A DNA stretch of 64,000 nt, taken from the NCBI RefSeq assembly GCF_001650725.1, contig NZ_LXVX01000011.1, positions 124,001-188,000 of the forward strand, given 5' to 3'. The stretch is from Sphingobium sp. TCM1 (lineage in GTDB: Bacteria > Pseudomonadota > Alphaproteobacteria > Sphingomonadales > Sphingomonadaceae). Position 1 is the first letter of the stretch, and each line of letters opens with the position of its first letter. The position numbers and the translations under genes are program-made. Under the pieces are notes generated by a model. The model saw only the letters and a program-made list of their open reading frames with translations, ran no database searches and was not told where the DNA came from. This document shows, one piece after another, positions 36,569 to 46,623 of this stretch.

Positions 36569-39072
36569 TGGCCGCCGGAAGCCCGCTCGCCCCCTATAAT
36601 GCCAAGCGCGACTTCTCCCGCACCCGGGAGCCCAAGGGCGTGGTGGCAAAGTCGCGAGGCAACAGTTTCGTCGTTCAGAAACATGCTGCCACCCGGCTCC
36701 ATTGGGATTTTCGGCTGGAAGTGGATGGCGTGCTTAAAAGCTGGGCCGTTACTAAGGGGCCGAGCCTCGATCCGGCCGACAAGCGGTTGGCGGTCCGCAC
36801 CGAGGATCATCCCCTCGACTATGGCGATTTCGAAGGCGTGATCCCCAAGGGCGAATATGGCGGCGGCACGGTGATGCTGTGGGATCGGGGTACATGGGAA
36901 CCGATCAAGGGGAAAAGCGCCAGGGACCTTGAGGAGGGGCATCTCCACTTCATCCTCCACGGCGAACGGATGAAGGGCGCATGGCTGCTCGTCCGGATGA
37001 AGGGGCGACCGGGCGAGAAGCGCGAAAACTGGCTGCTGCGCAAAGTCGAGGACGAGGACGCCGATCCGGATGGCGCTCTGGTCGACAGGGCGCTCAGCAG
37101 TATCCTGACCGGCCGTTCCATGGGGGAGATCGCCGCCGACAAGGATGCCGCCCAGTCCCTCGCCGGTGCCAGCGGAAAGCAGTTCGCGCGGAAGATGCAG
37201 GCGGCCCGCGCGCATAACAAGACGGTCGGCCGGAAGGCGCCCAGGCCGGCGGGACGTGCCCCGGCTTTTGTGAAACCGCAGCTCGCGACGCTGGTGGACG
37301 CGGTGCCGACCGGCAATGACTGGCTGCACGAAATCAAGTTCGACGGCTATCGCGCCATGGTCTCGGCGGCGGGAGGCAAGGTCCGCATCTTCACCCGCAA
37401 CGGCCTCGATTGGACCGACAAATTCCCCGCCCTCGTCCGCAGCCTGGTCGCGCTCGACCTGCCGCCCGCGCTGATCGACGGCGAGATCGTCGCTCTCGAT
37501 GCGCAGGGTAATCCCAGCTTCTCCGCGCTCCAGGCGATGCTGAAACGGGGGCATGGCGCGGAGAGCCAGGACGCCCCGCTCAGTTTCTTCGCCTTCGACC
37601 TGCTCTCGCTTGATGGCATGGACCTCAAATCCCTGACGACCATCGAACGCAAGGAAAGGCTGGAGGCGCTCCTCCATGACGCCCAGTCGCCGCTTCACGT
37701 CGCCGACCATGTCCTCGGCGCGGGCGAGCAGCTCTATCGCTCCATGTGCGAAGCAGGGCAGGAAGGCATTATTTCCAAGCGCGCCGACGCGCCCTACCGA
37801 TCGGCCCGCACCCGAAACTGGGTGAAGGTGAAATGCACGCGGCGCCAGGAATTCATCCTTGTCGGCTGGGTTGAAAGCAGCACCCGCGGCCGACCCTTCC
37901 GCTCGCTGCTGCTGGCGCAGAAGGAGGACAGGGCGCTCGTCTACAAGGGCAAGGTCGGCACGGGCTTCAACAGCGACAGCATGGGCGCACTGGCCGAGGC
38001 GATGACCGGTATTTCAACCGACAAGGCGCCGGTCGATGTCCCTGCCGCCGACGCGCGCGGTGTGCGCTGGATCAAGCCGCAACTGGTGGCCGAAATCGCC
38101 TTCGCGGAATTCACGGCCGAAGGCCGCGTCCGCCACGGCAGTTTCCTCGGCCTGCGCACCGACAAGAAGGCCAGGGACGTGACACCAGAAAAGCCCGCTC
38201 GTGCGCCCGTCCCAAAAAGTGCGATCAGGATCAGCAATCGCGATCGCGTCATCTTTCCCGACAGCGGCCAGACCAAGGGGCAGCTCGCCGACTATTATGT
38301 CCGCATCGCGCCGCTCATGCTTCCCTTCGCCGCTAACCGTCCGATCAGCCTGGTCCGCTGCCCGCAGGGCAGGGCGAAGAAATGCTTTTTCCAAAAGCAT
38401 GACAGCGGGGCTTTCGGTAAGGCGGTGCATCAGGTGTCGATCCGCGAGAAGAGTGGTGGCGCGGAAGACTATCTTTATGTCGAGAATGCCGATGGTCTGC
38501 TCGCCTGCGTCCAGATGGGGACGATCGAATTCCATGGCTGGGCCAGCCGCGCCGATGCTGTGGAGCGGCCCGATCGGCTGATCTTCGACCTCGATCCCGA
38601 CGAGGGCATGGATTTCGACCGGGTAAAGCGCGCCGCGATCGACATACGCGACGCCTTGAGCGATCTCGGCCTCGTTTCCTTCGCGATGCTCTCCGGCGGG
38701 AAGGGTATCCATGTGGTGGTGCCGCTGACCCCCGGTCATGACTGGGCCGCGCACAAGGATTTCGCCTCGCGCTTTGCCCAAGCGTTGAGTGCTGCAGAAC
38801 CCGATCGCTTCGTTGCGACCATGAGCAAGGCCAAGCGCAAGGACCGTATCTTCATCGACTGGCTGCGCAACCAGCGCGGCAGCACTGCCATCCTGCCCTA
38901 TTCGGTGCGCGCCCGACCCGACGCCCCGGTCGCGGTGCCGATCGAATGGGACGAAATGGACAGCATCAAGGACGCCCATCCCTATGGAATCGACGATGTC
39001 GAAACCCTGTTCGACCGGGCGAGCGCACTCAAGGGCTGGGGCTTCGCCGCCCAGCGCCTCCCCGACATTTGA
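36568..39072 (+). CDS. ligD: DNA ligase D, multifunctional NHEJ enzyme
   Basis: The 834-residue protein has the domains in the order phosphoesterase, ligase, polymerase. The N-terminal phosphoesterase (about 20-150) shows VQKHAATRLHWDFRLE with its catalytic histidines and aspartate. The ATP-dependent ligase (about 235-530) has the adenylated lysine K257 in EIKFDGYR. The primase-like polymerase (about 550-830) carries IFDLDPDEG near residue 672 with the metal-binding aspartates. LigD acts with Ku to trim, fill and seal double-strand breaks. The ATG at 36568 shares a base with the stop of the MgtC-like gene. The next gene is convergent, with its stop only three bases away. Confidence 0.95.
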   Translation: MAAGSPLAPYNAKRDFSRTREPKGVVAKSRGNSFVVQKHAATRLHWDFRLEVDGVLKSWAVTKGPSLDPADKRLAVRTEDHPLDYGDFEGVIPKGEYGGGTVMLWDRGTWEPIKGKSARDLEEGHLHFILHGERMKGAWLLVRMKGRPGEKRENWLLRKVEDEDADPDGALVDRALSSILTGRSMGEIAADKDAAQSLAGASGKQFARKMQAARAHNKTVGRKAPRPAGRAPAFVKPQLATLVDAVPTGNDWLHEIKFDGYRAMVSAAGGKVRIFTRNGLDWTDKFPALVRSLVALDLPPALIDGEIVALDAQGNPSFSALQAMLKRGHGAESQDAPLSFFAFDLLSLDGMDLKSLTTIERKERLEALLHDAQSPLHVADHVLGAGEQLYRSMCEAGQEGIISKRADAPYRSARTRNWVKVKCTRRQEFILVGWVESSTRGRPFRSLLLAQKEDRALVYKGKVGTGFNSDSMGALAEAMTGISTDKAPVDVPAADARGVRWIKPQLVAEIAFAEFTAEGRVRHGSFLGLRTDKKARDVTPEKPARAPVPKSAIRISNRDRVIFPDSGQTKGQLADYYVRIAPLMLPFAANRPISLVRCPQGRAKKCFFQKHDSGAFGKAVHQVSIREKSGGAEDYLYVENADGLLACVQMGTIEFHGWASRADAVERPDRLIFDLDPDEGMDFDRVKRAAIDIRDALSDLGLVSFAMLSGGKGIHVVVPLTPGHDWAAHKDFASRFAQALSAAEPDRFVATMSKAKRKDRIFIDWLRNQRGSTAILPYSVRARPDAPVAVPIEWDEMDSIKDAHPYGIDDVETLFDRASALKGWGFAAQRLPDI

Positions 39073-39075
39073 AAT

Positions 39076-39474
39076 TCAGCCGCCGATCTGCGCCAGCCAG
39101 TCGTTCAGATTGTAATGATTGCTCACACGCGCGATCCTGCCGTCGCGAAAGGCGAAGAAGGTGCCGACCCGCAGGCAATAGCCTTGTCCCGAAGCTGGCG
39201 GCAGATCGCCGTCGGTCGACAGATAGGTTCCGCTGAGATCGAATTCCGCCGCGCCGCGCGATCCGTCCCCGCTTGCCATGAACACCGGATCATGCACCGT
39301 TTCGCGATAGCAGCGGTTCATATGGTCCAGAAAGGCGCGGAACTGCTCCCGGCCCTGGCGCGGTGCGCCCTGGCTTGGTTCGTGCAACACATCGTCGGTC
39401 AGCAGGGCAGCCATGCCGTCCCAGTCGCCCGCGTTGAACATCTCGTAATAGCTTGCCAGCAGGGCCAGGCTCAT
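39076..39474 (-). CDS. Nuclear-transport-factor-2/ketosteroid-isomerase-like small protein
   Basis: The 132-residue protein has an NTF2-like fold throughout. MSLALLASYYEMFNAGDWDGMAALL opens it, VLHEPSQGAPRQGREQFRAFL follows and FFAFRDGRIARVSNHYN closes it, typical of the SnoaL/ketosteroid-isomerase-like group. Many such proteins isomerise or bind small ligands, but no specific function can be assigned. It lies downstream of the formaldehyde-oxidation genes in the same direction, with a 36-base gap, and may belong to that transcript. Confidence 0.78.
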   Translation of the reverse strand: MSLALLASYYEMFNAGDWDGMAALLTDDVLHEPSQGAPRQGREQFRAFLDHMNRCYRETVHDPVFMASGDGSRGAAEFDLSGTYLSTDGDLPPASGQGYCLRVGTFFAFRDGRIARVSNHYNLNDWLAQIGG

Positions 39475-39510
39475 GGCTCGCTCCGATCGAGAGAAGGGGA
39501 AGGGGAAGGG

Positions 39511-40346
39511 TCAGAGTCGCGCCGCGTGCCAGCGCAGATGATCCTCCATGAAGGTCGAGATGAAATAATAGCTATGGTCGTAGCCGGGCCGGAGACGAAG
39601 GCTGAGGTCGATGCCCGCCTTGGCGCAGGCTGCTTCTAGCAGCTCGGGCTTCAGCTGCTCGGTCAGGAACGCGTCCGCTTCGCCCTGATCGACGAGCAAG
39701 CCGGGCACGCGGGCGCCGTCCTCGATCAATGCCACTGCATCATGCCTGCGCCAGGCCGCCGCATCGTCGCCCAGATAGCCGCCCAGCGCCTTTCTTCCCC
39801 AGGGCACCTGGCCGGGCGCGACGATCGGGGCGAAGGCGGACACCGCCTTGAAGCGGCCGGGGAAATTGAGGCCGATGGTCAGCGCGCCATGGCCGCCCAT
39901 GGAGTGGCCCATGATCGATTGGCGATCCATGTCGGCCATCGGAAACTCCGCCGCGATCAGCGCGGGCAGTTCCTCCGTCACATAGGACCACATGCGATAA
40001 TGGGTCGCGAAGGGTGCTTGCGTCGCGTCGACATAGAATCCCGCGCCCAGGCCGAAATCATAGGCGCCCGCCGGGTCGTCCGCCACGCCTTCTCCGCGAG
40101 GGGACGTGTCGGGCGCGACGAAGATCAGGCCGAGTTCCGCACAGGCCCGGCGAAACTCGCCCTTTTCGGTCACATTGGCGTGGGTGCAGGTGAGGCCGGA
40201 CAGATACCAGACGACCGGCAGCCTGGCGCCCGCTTCATGCGGCGGGACATAGACCGAGAAGGTCATGTCCGTGCCGGTGGCCGCGGAGGCATGGCGATAG
40301 ACGCCCTGCTCGCCGCCGAACGCGCGGTTGGCGGAGATCGTCTCCA

Positions 40347-40347
<1 letters not shown>
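39511..40347 (-). CDS. fghA: S-formylglutathione hydrolase
   Basis: The 278-residue esterase-D-type protein has the nucleophile serine in IMGHSMGGHGALTIG and a catalytic histidine in GYDHSYYFISTF. The acidic residue probably lies in LLVDQGEADAFL. The segment YLSGLTCTHANVTEKGEFRR is diagnostic of S-formylglutathione hydrolases. It converts S-formylglutathione to formate and glutathione, the second step of glutathione-linked formaldehyde oxidation. Its ATG shares a base with the stop of adhC, so the two are translated together. Confidence 0.93.
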
Positions 40348-41459
<1,112 letters not shown>

Positions 41460-41554
41460 GCTCTGTCTCCTGATGGCGTGGGGAGGATCTAGCGTTTCTG
41501 CTGTTCGGTGATAAAGGGTGCGTTCGGGCAAAACTTTATAACCATGCAGTGATA

Positions 41555-42442
41555 ATGATGGATGGCTGGGCAGGAATCGATGAATTTGTCGCCGCTGCGC
41601 TGGCAGGCTCCTTTTCGGCGGCCGCGATCAAGCGCGGATGTTCCGTCACCCATATCAGCCGGTCCATCGCGCGGCTGGAAAAGCGGCTCGACGCGCAGCT
41701 GTTCCACCGGACGACGCGGCGGGTGACACTGACCGACACGGGCCGGACCTTCCTGCGTCACTGCGAAAGGCTGGTGGCGGAGCGGGAGGAGGCGATCGCC
41801 TCCGTCACCGCGACGGGGGAGCCGCAAGGGGCGCTGCGCATCACCTGCTCGACCGCGATGGGGGAATTGTTCGTGGCGCCGATCGTCAATCGCTATGTGG
41901 CGGCCCATCCGCGCCTCAGCGTCACGATGGAACTGACCAACCGGCTGGTCGATCTTGTGGGAGACGGGTTCGATCTCGCGATCCGAACCGGGGAAATGGC
42001 CGATTCGCAGCTGATCCGTACCCGTATCGCCTCGAGGTCGCTCTATAGTTGCGCCTCGCCGACCTATCTCGACCGGCGTGGCCGGCCGCGGACGCCGCAG
42101 GAACTGGCGGGACATGACTGCCTGCTGGGATCGGCCTCGACCTGGCATTTCTCCGTCGAGGGTCGCGACGTCATCCATAGGCCGCAGGGTCGGCTGCGCG
42201 TCAACAGCGGCCGCGCCGTGCTGGACGCGGCGGTGGAGGGCATGGGCATCTGCCAGCTCCCGGAATTCTATGTCCTGCCCCATTTGCGGACCGGCGCGCT
42301 GGAACTGGTGCTGGCTGATGTCCGGCCGCAGGATGAACCGATCTGGGCGGTCTATCCGCAGCGGCGGCACCTCTCGCCCAAGGTCACGGCGCTGGTCGCG
42401 CTGCTGCGCCGCGAATTGCCGCTGGCGCTTAGCGCGGGCTAG
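41555..42442 (+). CDS. LysR-family transcriptional regulator, divergent from the formaldehyde genes
   Basis: This LysR regulator of about 295 residues has the winged helix [18 protein letters not shown], then [16 protein letters not shown], and a C-terminal effector domain. In the sensor domain [26 protein letters not shown] is typical of the CrgA/AphB-like branch that controls quinone or aldehyde stress genes. Possible starts are GTG 41549, ATG 41555 and ATG 41558; I take 41555. The gap to adhC holds an interrupted repeat, ATAAAG and CTTTAT, that could be its operator. A role as regulator of adhC-fghA is inferred from the divergent layout. Its 3' end overlaps the convergent DUF3422 gene by four bases. 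Confidence 0.87.
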   Translation: MMDGWAGIDEFVAAALAGSFSAAAIKRGCSVTHISRSIARLEKRLDAQLFHRTTRRVTLTDTGRTFLRHCERLVAEREEAIASVTATGEPQGALRITCSTAMGELFVAPIVNRYVAAHPRLSVTMELTNRLVDLVGDGFDLAIRTGEMADSQLIRTRIASRSLYSCASPTYLDRRGRPRTPQELAGHDCLLGSASTWHFSVEGRDVIHRPQGRLRVNSGRAVLDAAVEGMGICQLPEFYVLPHLRTGALELVLADVRPQDEPIWAVYPQRRHLSPKVTALVALLRRELPLALSAG

Positions 42443-43728
42443 TGCGCCGGCGGACCGGGCCGCTTCACCTTCTTGAGCTGCCGGATGCCCATCCACACGG
42501 CCAGCACGATAGCCGGGATCAACGCGACGTCGATCCATCCGGGCAGATGCGCGCCCTCATGCTCCAGCGCCTCCTTCAGGTGATGCCACAACCCTAGCGC
42601 ATAGTAGCTGACCGCCACCACCGACAGCCCCTCGACCGTATGCTGCAACCGCAGTTGCAGTCCGGTACGCCGATCCATCGACGCGAGCAGGTCGCGGTTG
42701 CGGCGGGCCAGCGCCGTGTCGACGCGGGTGCGCAGCATCGCGCTGGTCCAGGCGGCGCGCTGCGACAGATCCTCCAGCCGGCGCGAAAATGCGTCGCAGG
42801 TCCGCATCGCGGGCAGCAGTCGCCGCTCGGTGAAATCGTCCAGCGACCCATAGCCGCGCACCGGCGCCACCTTCAGGCTGTGGATGCGATCAAGGCAGAT
42901 TTGTGCATAGGCGCTCGTCGCGCTCATCCGGTAGCGGGTGCTGGCCAGCGTCTGAGCCAACTGGGCGCTCAGCGCCGACAGCGCCTCCAAAACCGTATCG
43001 GCATCGGCGTCCGGCTGTGCGACCCGTGCGGTGATGTCGGTCAGCTGTTGCTCCAGCGCCGTCAGCAGCGGCGTGGCCGCCTGCGCCTCTGGCAGGCCAA
43101 GCAGCGCCATTTTGCGATAATTACCCAATTCCTGGAGGCGCTGGACCAGTTGCGCCATTTCGATGCCTTCCAGCCCCTTGTCCTGGATCAGCAACCGGCC
43201 GAACCCGTCTTCATGCAGGCGGAAATCGCTCCAGATGCGCGCACGCCCTTCGGCCACGTCGGATATGACCAAGTCGTCGGCGGCGAAATGGGCAGCGATA
43301 GTCGCCGGATCGGGCGTGCTGGCGACCAGCGCGATCTGGGTCGACCGGATGACCTGACCGGGCAATTGCGCGATCCATTCGGCCCCCCTCGCAAAGGATG
43401 CCAGGTCGAACAACTTGCCCTCGCCGGGGGCGAGGAAGCTGTAGGTCATGAACTCGCTGTGCCGTTCCCACGTGAAGATGAGGTCGCCCAGCGCGCAGGT
43501 GAGAAAGCGGTCGCTTGGCGCGATCGACGCTCCGTAAGGAGCGAGCAGGATGGCCAACTTCGTCAGGACATCTGCCGCTTCTGGCGGATCGACCAGAAGC
43601 ACAAGCTGGATCGCGCGGGCCGGAGCGGCGAGCCGCGGCGTCTTGCGCACATGCATTTCGCGAGAGAGCGAGGCGCGATGCCGATGGCTTCGCTCGATCA
43701 ATCCCTTAAAGCCCGCTGTCTCAGCCAT
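42439..43728 (-). CDS. DUF3422-family membrane-anchored protein
   Basis: The 429-residue protein matches the DUF3422 family along its length. It has a long N-terminal soluble region (FLTCALGDLIFTWERHSEF near 77-95), a helical middle part and two C-terminal hydrophobic helices (GLSVVAVSYYALGLWHHL and WIDVALIPAIVLAVWMGI). It is probably held in the inner membrane with most of its mass in the cytoplasm. The function of the family is unknown; it is common in Alphaproteobacteria. The next upstream gene on this strand is 56 bases away, so it may form an independent unit. Confidence 0.82.
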   Translation of the reverse strand: MAETAGFKGLIERSHRHRASLSREMHVRKTPRLAAPARAIQLVLLVDPPEAADVLTKLAILLAPYGASIAPSDRFLTCALGDLIFTWERHSEFMTYSFLAPGEGKLFDLASFARGAEWIAQLPGQVIRSTQIALVASTPDPATIAAHFAADDLVISDVAEGRARIWSDFRLHEDGFGRLLIQDKGLEGIEMAQLVQRLQELGNYRKMALLGLPEAQAATPLLTALEQQLTDITARVAQPDADADTVLEALSALSAQLAQTLASTRYRMSATSAYAQICLDRIHSLKVAPVRGYGSLDDFTERRLLPAMRTCDAFSRRLEDLSQRAAWTSAMLRTRVDTALARRNRDLLASMDRRTGLQLRLQHTVEGLSVVAVSYYALGLWHHLKEALEHEGAHLPGWIDVALIPAIVLAVWMGIRQLKKVKRPGPPAH

Positions 43729-43784
43729 CCCGTACCCCCTTCGGCCTCCTTTATTTACTCCGACAATTGCTGCGGGGCAATGAC

Positions 43785-44171
43785 TCAGGCGTCTTCGTAG
43801 AGTTCGAGCGGCAGGCCATCGGGATCGGCGAAGAACGTGAAGCGCTGGCCGGTATATTCATCGACGCGGATGGGTTCGCATTCGATGCCATGGTCGGCGA
43901 GTCGGGCGACTTCCACGTCGATATCGGCGACCATGAAGGATAGGTGGCGCAGTCCGCAGGCTTCCGGGCGCGACGGGCGGGCCGGCGGCGAGGGAAACGA
44001 AAAAAGCTCGATTTGCGCGTTCCCGGCGTCGATATCGCATTTCCAGCTGTCCCGGGCCTCCCGATATACTTCGCGGATGATCGGAAAGCCCAGGATCTGG
44101 GTGTAGAAATGGCGCGATCGTGGATAGTCCGAGCCGATGATGGCGATATGGTGGACGCCGCGCAGCCCCAT
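43785..44171 (-). CDS. Small VOC-family (glyoxalase-like) metalloprotein
   Basis: The 128-residue single VOC module has the metal-ligand pattern HH in GVHHIAIIG, E in NAQIELFSFP, H in GLRHLSFMV and a final E in LPLELYED. The sequence resembles the YaeR/GloA2 group related to lactoylglutathione lyase, whose substrate is not settled. It sits three bases after ilvD in the same direction and is likely co-transcribed, though a metabolic link to branched-chain amino-acid synthesis is not obvious. Confidence 0.82.
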   Translation of the reverse strand: MGLRGVHHIAIIGSDYPRSRHFYTQILGFPIIREVYREARDSWKCDIDAGNAQIELFSFPSPPARPSRPEACGLRHLSFMVADIDVEVARLADHGIECEPIRVDEYTGQRFTFFADPDGLPLELYEDA

Positions 44172-44174
44172 TGA

Positions 44175-46025
44175 TTAACGCTCGATCTGGCTGACGTCGC
44201 GCACTGCGCCCTTGGCGGCGTTGGTGGTCATTGCGGCATAGGCGCGCAGGGCAGGCGAGACTTCGCGCTTGCGGCCCAGCGGTTTCCACGCCCTGGCGCC
44301 GCGCGCCTCCATCTCGGCGCGGCGGGCGTCCAATATGCTGTCGTCCAGATCGACCCTGATGACGCGGGCGGGGATGTCGATGACGATCGGGTCGCCGGTC
44401 TGTACCAGCGCGATCAGGCCGCCTTCCGCCGCCTCGGGCGACACATGGCCGATCGACAGGCCCGACGTCCCGCCGGAAAATCGCCCATCGGTGATGAGCG
44501 CGCAGGCCTTGCCCAGTCCCTTCGACTTGAGATAGCTGGTCGGATAGAGCATTTCCTGCATCCCCGGACCGCCCTTCGGCCCTTCATAGCGGATGACGAC
44601 GACGTCGTTCGCCTTGACTTCGTTGCCCAAAATGCCCGCGACGGCGGCGTCCTGGCTTTCATAGACGCGCGCGGTACCATGGAAGACGAGGATGCTCTCG
44701 TCCACGCCCGCGGTCTTCACGATACAGCCTTCGGGCGCGAGATTGCCGGACAGGACGGCGAGGCCCCCATCCTTGGAAAAGGCGTGCTCAGCCGATCGGA
44801 TCACGCCCTTCTCCCGGTCTGTGTCGAGATCCTCCCACCGTTCCGACTGGCTGAACGCGGTCTGGGTCGGCACGCCGCCCGGCGCGGCGCGGTAGAAGTT
44901 GCGGACCTCTTCGCTGTTGGTGCGGCCAATGTCCCAGCGGGCCAGTGCATCAGCCATGGTGCGGCTGTGAACAGTCGGCAGGCTCGCGTCGATCAGGCCG
45001 GCGCGCTCCAGTTCGCCCAGGATCGCCATGATGCCGCCGGCGCGGTGGACATCCTCCATATGGACGTCATTCTTGGCCGGCGCGACCTTGCAAAGGCACG
45101 GCACGCGGCGCGACAGCCGGTCGATGTCGGCCATTGTAAAGTCGATCCCGCCTTCATAAGCGGCGGCGAGCAGGTGCAGCACCGTATTGGAGGATCCGCC
45201 CATGGCGATGTCCAGGCTCATCGCATTTTCGAACGCGGCGAAATTGGCGATGCTGCGCGGCAGGACGCTCTCGTCGTCCTGCTCATAATAGCGCTTGGTG
45301 ATGTCGACGATGACATGGCCGGCTTCGCGGAACAGACGCTCGCGGTCCGAGTGGGTCGCCAGCGTCGAACCATTGCCCGGCAGCGACAGGCCCAGCGCTT
45401 CGGTCAGGCAGTTCATCGAATTGGCGGTGAACATGCCCGAACAACTGCCGCAGGTCGGGCAGGCGGAGCGCTCGATCGTCTGCACTTCCTCGTCGGTATA
45501 GCTCTCGTCGGCGGCGACCACCATCGCATCGACCAGGTCGAGCGCGACCTTCTTGCCGCGCACGACCGTCTTGCCCGCTTCCATCGGCCCGCCCGACACG
45601 AAGACAACGGGGATGTTGAGGCGCATCGCGGCCATCAACATGCCGGGCGTGATCTTGTCGCAGTTGGAGATGCAGACGATCGCATCCGCGCAATGGGCGT
45701 TGACCATATATTCGACGCTGTCGGCGATCAGGTCGCGGCTGGGCAGCGAATAGAGCATCCCGCCATGGCCCATAGCGATGCCGTCATCGACCGCGATGGT
45801 GTTGAATTCCTTGGCGACGCCGCCCGCCGCTTCGATCTCGCGCGCCACGAGCTGGCCCAGATCCTTGAGGTGGACATGGCCCGGCACGAACTGGGTGAAT
45901 GAATTGGCAATCGCGATGATCGGCTTGCCGAAATCCTCGTCCTTCATCCCCGTCGCGCGCCACAGGCCGCGCGCGCCCGCCATGTTGCGGCCATGGGTGG
46001 TGGTACGGGAACGATAGGCAGGCAT
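44175..46025 (-). CDS. ilvD: Dihydroxy-acid dehydratase
   Basis: The full-length 616-residue IlvD includes cysteines of the Fe-S cluster in [12 protein letters not shown] and [22 protein letters not shown]. The N terminus [26 protein letters not shown] matches the family start in two recognisable blocks. It converts 2,3-dihydroxy-isovalerate and -methylvalerate to the 2-keto acids in valine and isoleucine synthesis. It stands downstream of the leucine-catabolism genes but is separated from maoC by 116 bases, so it probably has its own promoter. Confidence 0.96.
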   Translation of the reverse strand: MPAYRSRTTTHGRNMAGARGLWRATGMKDEDFGKPIIAIANSFTQFVPGHVHLKDLGQLVAREIEAAGGVAKEFNTIAVDDGIAMGHGGMLYSLPSRDLIADSVEYMVNAHCADAIVCISNCDKITPGMLMAAMRLNIPVVFVSGGPMEAGKTVVRGKKVALDLVDAMVVAADESYTDEEVQTIERSACPTCGSCSGMFTANSMNCLTEALGLSLPGNGSTLATHSDRERLFREAGHVIVDITKRYYEQDDESVLPRSIANFAAFENAMSLDIAMGGSSNTVLHLLAAAYEGGIDFTMADIDRLSRRVPCLCKVAPAKNDVHMEDVHRAGGIMAILGELERAGLIDASLPTVHSRTMADALARWDIGRTNSEEVRNFYRAAPGGVPTQTAFSQSERWEDLDTDREKGVIRSAEHAFSKDGGLAVLSGNLAPEGCIVKTAGVDESILVFHGTARVYESQDAAVAGILGNEVKANDVVVIRYEGPKGGPGMQEMLYPTSYLKSKGLGKACALITDGRFSGGTSGLSIGHVSPEAAEGGLIALVQTGDPIVIDIPARVIRVDLDDSILDARRAEMEARGARAWKPLGRKREVSPALRAYAAMTTNAAKGAVRDVSQIER

Positions 46026-46141
46026 GACTCGGGTCCTTCAGGCAAAACTCGCGGCCCCTCTACAGGCTGGGGCCGGCCTGTGGAACATATTATTCCTTTT
46101 ATGGAGTCATTGCGCCATTTTCTTGCGCCATCCTCTTGGGT

Positions 46142-46594
46142 TCAGGCGCCGCTGCCCTGGAGCAGCGCCATGCGCAGGCATTGGCACACAACCTCGTCGC
46201 GCTGGTTGAGCAGGCGATGGGTGAAGGTGACGATGCCCGCGCCGGGGCGCGACTTGCTGGGCTTAAGGTCGGTGACCTCGGTTTCGCAGCGCAGCGTGTC
46301 GCCGATGAAGACCGGCTTGGGCATGACGAGCTTGTCATAACCCAGATTGGCCACCAGCGTGCCTAGCGTCGTATCGCCGACCGACAGGCCGATCATCAGC
46401 GCGAAAGTGAAGGTGCCGTTGACGAGGATCTGGCCGAACTCGCTGGCCTTTGCGAACTCGGCGTCGAGATGCAGCGGCTGGGGATTGTGGGTCATCGTCG
46501 TGAAGAGGAGATTGTCCGTCTCCGTCACGGTGCGGCGTATGTCATGGGCGACGGTGTCGCCTATCATCCATTGATCGAAATGTCGTCCGGCCAT
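46142..46594 (-). CDS. MaoC-family acyl-CoA dehydratase/hydratase of the leucine operon
   Basis: This 150-residue hotdog-fold protein has the MaoC active-site loop at LLFTTMTHNPQPLHLDAEFA. In classic R-specific hydratases this loop carries an Asp about five residues before the His. Here the position is N37 with H42, as in a MaoC subgroup often found with CoA-ester lyases. It starts 29 bases after the carboxylase alpha gene, so it is the last gene of the isovaleryl-CoA operon. Since no enoyl-CoA hydratase of the LiuC type is present, it may hydrate 3-methylglutaconyl-CoA or a related C5-C6 acyl-CoA. That is inference. Confidence 0.85.
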   Translation of the reverse strand: MAGRHFDQWMIGDTVAHDIRRTVTETDNLLFTTMTHNPQPLHLDAEFAKASEFGQILVNGTFTFALMIGLSVGDTTLGTLVANLGYDKLVMPKPVFIGDTLRCETEVTDLKPSKSRPGAGIVTFTHRLLNQRDEVVCQCLRMALLQGSGA

Positions 46595-46623
46595 AGCTGT
46601 TACTCTGGAATTGAAATGAAATT

